A stretch of DNA of 64,000 nt from Jeongeupia naejangsanensis (lineage in GTDB: Bacteria; Pseudomonadota; Gammaproteobacteria; Burkholderiales; Chitinibacteraceae): NCBI RefSeq assembly GCF_016865585.1, contig NZ_JAESND010000006.1, positions 124,001 to 188,000 on the forward strand, in the 5' to 3' direction. Below are positions 59,884 through 64,000 of the stretch, piece after piece. A program made the position numbers and the translations under genes. Below the pieces are notes generated by a model. That model saw only the letters and a list, made by a program, of their open reading frames with translations, was not told where the DNA came from and ran no database searches. Every line of letters begins with the position of its first letter. The stretch's first letter is position 1.

Positions 59884-60567
59884 ATGAGCATGGACGACAA
59901 GCTGGCGGTGACCGTAGCGCTGCTCCAGCGCATTGCCGCCGAATACAGCCCGGCGGTATTCGCCAATTCCTTCGGCGCCGAGGATATGGTGCTGACCGAC
60001 CTGATCGCCAGACACGAGATCGGCATCGAGATCTTCAGTCTGGACACCGGCCGCCTGCCCGCCGAGACCTACGAGCTGATGCAGAAAACGGCCGATGCCT
60101 ACCCGGCGACGCAAGTGCTGACCTTTTTCCCGAGCGCCGCTTCGGTAGAGCGTTACGTCAACGCCAACGGCATCAATGCCTTCTACGAATCGGTCGACCT
60201 GCGCAAGGAATGCTGTCGCATCCGCAAGCTCGAGCCGCTGGCACGCGCGCTGTCGGGCAAGCAGGCCTGGGTGACCGGCTTGCGGCGCGAGCAGTCGCCG
60301 ACGCGGACCGACATGGCGCACCAGGAATTCGACGACGCCAACGGGCTGGAGAAATTCAATCCGCTGCTCGACTGGACCGAGAAGGACGTCTGGGCCTACA
60401 TCCGGTCGCAGAACGTGCCGTACAACGCACTGCACGACAAGCATTACCCGTCGATCGGCTGTGCCCCCTGTACCCGCTCGATTGCGATGGGTGAGGACGT
60501 TCGCGCCGGTCGCTGGTGGTGGGAAAATCCCGAGTTCAAGGAGTGCGGCTTGCACGCCAAGCATTAA
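59884..60567 (+). CDS. cysH: Adenylyl-sulfate (APS/PAPS) reductase
   Basis: A 227-residue assimilatory reductase that makes sulfite from APS with thioredoxin. KECCRIRKLEPL supplies two cysteines and IGCAPCTRSI the other two, the [4Fe-4S] set of APS-type reductases; the catalytic cysteine is in ECGLH at the C-terminus. NSFGAEDMVL binds the nucleotide. ATG at 59884 follows GGAG. The four-Cys set argues for APS over PAPS specificity. Confidence 0.92.
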   Translation: MSMDDKLAVTVALLQRIAAEYSPAVFANSFGAEDMVLTDLIARHEIGIEIFSLDTGRLPAETYELMQKTADAYPATQVLTFFPSAASVERYVNANGINAFYESVDLRKECCRIRKLEPLARALSGKQAWVTGLRREQSPTRTDMAHQEFDDANGLEKFNPLLDWTEKDVWAYIRSQNVPYNALHDKHYPSIGCAPCTRSIAMGEDVRAGRWWWENPEFKECGLHAKH

Positions 60568-60589
60568 GGCGAGCGACCGACCAATCCAG

Positions 60590-60612
60590 CGCCCGCAGAT
60601 GCGGGCGTTGTT
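60590..60612 (+). terminator. Hairpin after cysH
   Basis: CGCCCGCA GA TGCGGGCG then TTGTTGTT, 23 bases past the cysH stop. The T-run is interrupted, so the terminator may be moderate. Confidence 0.65.
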
Positions 60613-60668
60613 GTTGACGCAGGTCCATCAGCGTTCGTTGACATGGCGGAAGGGCGCACATAGATTGG

Positions 60669-60747
60669 TGTGCTTGCCGGGCGGTACGGGTTTGTAGCGA
60701 TGCGAAGGATGTCGCTAACCGGTGCTTCACCCGGTTGGGCAAGCGCA
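60669..60747 (+). ncRNA. Candidate structured leader (three-way junction) before sugar kinase
   Basis: Hand pairing gives a 10-bp closing stem (60669-60678 with 60738-60747, one G-U) around two hairpins: TAGCGA/TCGCTA (60695-60717) and ACCGG/CCGGT (60718-60735). This is a simple three-way junction. I could not match it to a known riboswitch class. It lies 75 bases before the kinase start and could be an mRNA leader. Confidence 0.4.
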
Positions 60748-60750
60748 GGT

Positions 60751-60777
60751 CACCGGTATGGGAACGCGGTACCAGTG
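60751..60777. promoter_or_regulatory. Inverted repeat upstream of amino-sugar kinase
   Basis: CACCGGTA and TACCAGTG (7 of 8 positions match as a repeat, 11 bases apart) sit 45 bases before the kinase ATG. It could be an operator for the GntR regulator encoded downstream, or a hairpin of the leader. Confidence 0.35.
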
Positions 60778-60822
60778 ATCTTGAAAGCGCAACAAATATA
60801 ACGATGAAGAAGAGGACGGGTC

Positions 60823-61701
60823 ATGAGTCAGATTGAGTATTTGATCGGCGTCGACGGTGGTGGTACCGGTACACGCATCTGTATCGCAGGTCTCGACGGC
60901 ATCGAGAAAGTCCGTGCGGAAGCCGGTGCTTCGGCGCTGGGCCAGGGCGTCGACAAGGCGTGGGCAAACATCCAGCAGGCGATCCGCGACGGTTTTGCCG
61001 CAATCGGTATTGCTGCGCCGGATTTCTCGCGGTGTGCGGTCGGTCTCGGTCTCTCCGGTGTGCATAACCGTGCCTGGGCCGACGAGTTCGAACAGAAGAA
61101 TCCAGGCTTTGCCAAAATCATCGTTGAAACCGACGGTTTCTCGACGCTGCTCGGCGCACACAAGGGCGAGTTCGGCGCAATCATCGCGATCGGTACAGGC
61201 TCGATCGGCGAAGCCTGGCTGGCCGATGGCACCCGGCTGGAAGTGGGCGGCTGGGGCTTCCCGACCTCGGATGAAGGCTCGGGTGCATTCCTCGGCCTCA
61301 AGGCGATCAACCACGTTCAGCGCGTGTTTGACGGCCGGCAGCCGGTGACCGATTTCAGCCGCAAGCTGATGAGCGTCGTTGGCGAAACCAAGGAAGCGAT
61401 CTTTGCCTGGATGGGGCAGATGAAACAGGGCGAGTGCGCGTCGCTGTCGCCTATCGTGGTCGAGTTCGGCGAGCGCGATCCGGTTGCGAAAGAATTCCTG
61501 CTCGATGCCGGTCGCGAAATCGAGATCATCGGCAAGGCACTGCGACGCGATGACGCGGCGCTGCCGATCGCCATCTGCGGTGGCGGCCTGTCGGAAGCGC
61601 TGCGTCCTTACGTTCCGGTGGATTTCCTCGGCAGCACTACGCGGCCGCAGGCCGACTCGTGCGCCGGTGCACTGATCCTGATCCGCCGCGCCGTCGCCTG
61701 A
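60823..61701 (+). CDS. BadF/BadG-type amino-sugar kinase
   Basis: A 292-residue kinase of the BcrA/BadF ATPase superfamily, as in N-acetylglucosamine and glucosamine kinases. The phosphate-1 loop is LIGVDGGGTGTRICI, the adenosine and sugar region includes AIIAIGTGSIGEAW, SDEGSGAFLGLKAI and AICGGGLSEAL. It phosphorylates the sugar brought by the ABC system nearby. GlcN versus GlcNAc specificity is not decidable here. GAGGACGGG precedes the ATG. Confidence 0.85.
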   Translation: MSQIEYLIGVDGGGTGTRICIAGLDGIEKVRAEAGASALGQGVDKAWANIQQAIRDGFAAIGIAAPDFSRCAVGLGLSGVHNRAWADEFEQKNPGFAKIIVETDGFSTLLGAHKGEFGAIIAIGTGSIGEAWLADGTRLEVGGWGFPTSDEGSGAFLGLKAINHVQRVFDGRQPVTDFSRKLMSVVGETKEAIFAWMGQMKQGECASLSPIVVEFGERDPVAKEFLLDAGREIEIIGKALRRDDAALPIAICGGGLSEALRPYVPVDFLGSTTRPQADSCAGALILIRRAVA

Positions 61702-61723
61702 CCCAAGCGCCGGAGGCGTCGCC

Positions 61724-62464
61724 ATGCAAGCATCGGCCAAGTTGCTCGTTCTCAAACCCGATCCAGACAGTGCGACGCCGCTTTACCTGCAGCTTGGCCA
61801 CAAGCTGGCTGCAGCCATACATGCCGGATTCTGGAAAGCCGACGACCCGCTGCCGTCGGAACGGACCTTCTGCGAGGTGCTTGGCGTTTCGCGCGTGACC
61901 GCACGTAAGGCCCTCGACCTGCTGTACGAGCAGGGCATGATCATCCGGCGCCAGGGCGCCGGAACTTACATTACGCCCAAGCTTGAGCAACCCCTGACCC
62001 GGTTGACCAACCTGTCGGAAATGCTCAAGCAGCGTGGCTTCACGCCGGGGTCGAAATGGCTCAAGCGCGAGGTGGCGACAGCGACACCCGAAGAACTCCT
62101 CAAGCTCAATCTCGCACCGAACAGCCGGGTCAGCCGGCTGCAACGGGTCCGTACCGCCAGCGACGTGATCATGGCTATCGAGGAAACCGCGTTGCCGTAT
62201 CACCTGGTCCCGGAACCGGCCGAGATTGGGGATTCTCTTTACGAATTCATGCGCGGCCGCCACCTGAGTGTTGTGCGAGCGATACAAAATATCGGTGCAA
62301 TCAACGCTACCGAGGCCTTGGCGACGCTGGCCAATGTGCCGGTCGGATCGGCCATGCTGCATCTGACCCGGGTCGGTTTTCTTGAAAACGGCATGGCCGT
62401 CGAGCTGACTCATTCCTATTTTCGCAGCGATTACTACGATCTCGTCGTCGAGCTTCATTGTTAA
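61724..62464 (+). CDS. GntR-family (HutC/UTRA) regulator
   Basis: A 246-residue repressor. The N-terminal winged helix has DPLPSERTFCEVLGVSRVTA and KALDLLYEQGMIIRRQGAGT; residues about 80-246 form a UTRA effector domain with LRVRTA-like LQRVRTASDVIMAIE. NagR/DasR-type members sense GlcNAc phosphates. It follows the kinase by 22 bases after GGAGG, so they are co-transcribed and it likely controls this locus. Confidence 0.88.
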   Translation: MQASAKLLVLKPDPDSATPLYLQLGHKLAAAIHAGFWKADDPLPSERTFCEVLGVSRVTARKALDLLYEQGMIIRRQGAGTYITPKLEQPLTRLTNLSEMLKQRGFTPGSKWLKREVATATPEELLKLNLAPNSRVSRLQRVRTASDVIMAIEETALPYHLVPEPAEIGDSLYEFMRGRHLSVVRAIQNIGAINATEALATLANVPVGSAMLHLTRVGFLENGMAVELTHSYFRSDYYDLVVELHC

Positions 62465-62862
62465 TTTGCTGATTAGAAATAAAAAATCCAAACCTTTCTG
62501 CATTTGTTATGTAGTCGAACTTGTGCGAATTACGTCGTCGGCTACGTCCCGTTCCGGGTATGCCGGATGACTGGCCTGATTTGCCGTTTGTCCGGTGCGG
62601 TCGTGTTGCACTGCGGCATGTTTTGGCGGGTTTCTGCCTGCTTTCAAATTGCGGTAATCTGGCCCGAGCCGTTCAGGCTGGGTGTCGCGAACAGGAGGTT
62701 CGCCGCATCGAAGTCGGGCGAGTCTTACGCACGCCGAACTACACACCTCCGGCTGCGCGGAAATGGCAACGGTGGTTTGACGGCACAAGAGAGAAGTTGA
62801 CTAAGGTTTTCCCGGCCAATTTGGAAGTCGGGTATTCACCTGCTTGGAAGGAGATTGGATCG
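62465..62862. promoter_or_regulatory. 398-base gap before sugar-binding protein gene
   Basis: I see no gene here. It starts AT-rich (no terminator hairpin found after the GntR gene), contains an inverted repeat GCGAAC-AGGAG-GTTCGC at 62687-62703, and has a weak promoter TTGACT (62797-62802), 17-base spacer, TTTGGA. The strong ribosome site GAAGGAGA before 62863 ends it. Expected site of substrate-induced control. Confidence 0.5.
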
Positions 62863-64000
62863 ATGAAGTTGAAGCGCACCGTCGCACTGGCTGCCGCCGT
62901 ATTCGCCGCCACCTCGTTTAACGCCATGGCTGCCGGCAAGGTGCAGGTCGAGTACTGGTCGAACAGCCTGTCGCCGAAGTTCGACAGCGTCATGAAGGAA
63001 CTGACCGGCAAGTTCAACGCCTCGCAGACCGAAATCGAAGCCAAGTGGGTCGACGTGCCGTGGGATGCCTTCCAGGCGCGCATGGTCGCTGCCGTGGCCA
63101 GCGGCAATGTCCCGGGTTTGGTGAACCTGCCCAAGCCGTGGATGGACCAGTACGCCCAGTCGAAGATGATCGTGCCGATCACCAAGCAGGCCGCCGGCTT
63201 CAAGAGTGTCTACACCGAAGGCGCCAACAAGGACGCCAGCTACGACGGCCAGATCTACGGCCTGCCGTGGTACCAGGTGACCGGCGTGCTGTTCTACAAC
63301 AAGGACCTGCTGGCCAAGGCCGGCGTCAAGGAAGCACCCAAGTCCTTTAGCGAACTGATGCAGACCGCCAAACTGGTCAAGGAAAAAACCGGCGTTGCCG
63401 GCTTCTCGCCGAAACTGAACGACGGTTTTACCGGCTGGTTCCTGTACGAAGGCCTCCCGGTGATCAAGGATGGCAAGGCTGTCTTCAACAGCCCGGCCCA
63501 CGTCAAGCTGGTCGAAGAATTCGCTGCAGCCTACAAGGCCGGCGTGTTCCCGAAGGACGTCTTCAAGATGCAGTTTGAAGACCAGATCGCTGCTTTCGGT
63601 TCGCAGAAGATCGCCATGTTCGCCGAAGGCGCGCATGCGCTGAAGCGTACCAAGACCGACTCGCCGAAGGTTTACGCCGAGACCGGCGTTGCCGGCTTCC
63701 CGCAGGCTGGCGGCAAGACGCCGTTCGGTGGCTTCCTGTTCCTGTGGTCGGTACCCAAGGGCTACAAGAATGTCGACGCAGCGGTCAAGTTGGGCAAGTT
63801 CCTGACCAACGACGAAGCCCAGTTGGCGTTTGCCAAGGCATCGGCGACCTTCCCGTCGAGCAACAAGGCGCTGGACGATGCCTACTTCCAGGCTGGTGCC
63901 AAGTCGGCTGATCCGGTCGAACGTGCGACTGCCGTTGCGGCAACCGCGATCAAGGCATCGCGCACGCTGACCGTTTCGGGTCTGCCGGACGAAGCGACGA
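62863..64000 (+). CDS. Sugar ABC transporter substrate-binding protein (3' end cut)
   Basis: At least 379 residues of a type-I sugar-binding protein (MalE/UgpB class) with signal peptide (LKRTVALAAAVFAATSF, cut near AMA). Landmarks are VQVEYWSNSLSPKFDSVMKE, YGLPWYQVTGVLFYNKDLL and FGSQKIAMFAEGAHALK. The permease genes presumably follow outside the window. The neighbouring kinase and GntR gene suggest amino-sugar (chitin breakdown product) uptake; the ligand is inferred only. Confidence 0.9.
   Translation, partial: MKLKRTVALAAAVFAATSFNAMAAGKVQVEYWSNSLSPKFDSVMKELTGKFNASQTEIEAKWVDVPWDAFQARMVAAVASGNVPGLVNLPKPWMDQYAQSKMIVPITKQAAGFKSVYTEGANKDASYDGQIYGLPWYQVTGVLFYNKDLLAKAGVKEAPKSFSELMQTAKLVKEKTGVAGFSPKLNDGFTGWFLYEGLPVIKDGKAVFNSPAHVKLVEEFAAAYKAGVFPKDVFKMQFEDQIAAFGSQKIAMFAEGAHALKRTKTDSPKVYAETGVAGFPQAGGKTPFGGFLFLWSVPKGYKNVDAAVKLGKFLTNDEAQLAFAKASATFPSSNKALDDAYFQAGAKSADPVERATAVAATAIKASRTLTVSGLPDEAT

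Noticed and set aside
60669-60747. Known riboswitch (glycine, SAM/SAH, c-di-GMP, TPP, cobalamin) or glmS ribozyme
   Set aside because: None of their conserved cores is visible; kept only as an unclassified candidate.
1-64000. Mobile elements, prophage or CRISPR
   Set aside because: No transposase, integrase or phage gene, and no repeat-spacer pattern was found; the two tRNA-Asn genes show no att-type duplication beyond the gene copies themselves.

Overview
The window is a GC-rich, gene-dense piece of a bacterial chromosome. The gene content (a FabI gene, CysB-type regulation, a Nudix/ThiE-like fusion, paired pirins, an Aga-type PTS and an amino-sugar kinase/GntR/ABC set) fits a betaproteobacterium, most likely a chitin-using member of the Neisseriales (Chitinibacteraceae-like). 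That placement is inference from gene families; no 16S gene is present. I saw no insertion sequence, prophage, CRISPR array or integron. Nearly all long antisense reading frames are GC-rich shadows of real genes.

Layout. 1-6.6 kb: fabI (cut by the window edge), ygfZ, an AsmA-like protein, two identical tandem tRNA-Asn genes, a MipA-type porin, a TPR protein, amiC and tsaE. 6.6-12.1 kb: queG, divergent from tsaE through a shared palindromic start, then pxpB-pxpC-pxpA (5-oxoprolinase), murI and lrgAB. 12.2-24.3 kb: an FAD oxidoreductase, recG/ybaN, a coupled pirin-OsmC-FMN reductase operon, a second pirin, a DCC-protein/membrane/SDR-fusion operon behind a promoter with a perfect palindrome, a patatin lipoprotein and trmO. 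24.4-31.6 kb: a large CHASE-PAS-LOV-GGDEF protein, a sodium-dependent transporter, a PhnD-like binding protein and yqhD.

31.7-39.3 kb is an N-acetylgalactosamine/galactosamine operon: the agaR regulator, kbaZ, agaS, PTS components IIB-IIC-IID-IIA and a NagA-type deacetylase. Imported and phosphorylated sugar would be deacetylated, deaminated/isomerised by AgaS and cleaved by tagatose-bisphosphate aldolase. The catalytic aldolase subunit and the tagatose-6-phosphate kinase are not in the window.

39.3-57.9 kb is mostly housekeeping: an imelysin-like protein, cell-wall amidase and transglycosylase, gdhA, an MFS carrier, proS, a thioesterase, an OmpA fusion, a Crp-type regulator, xthA, a cytochrome c lipoprotein, a LysR/SMR efflux pair, two Nudix genes and an ATPase. 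58-60.6 kb is a sulfur island (cysB divergent from tauE-like and cysH). 60.6-64 kb opens an amino-sugar locus: a possibly structured leader, a BadF-type kinase, a GntR regulator and a sugar-binding protein cut by the window end.
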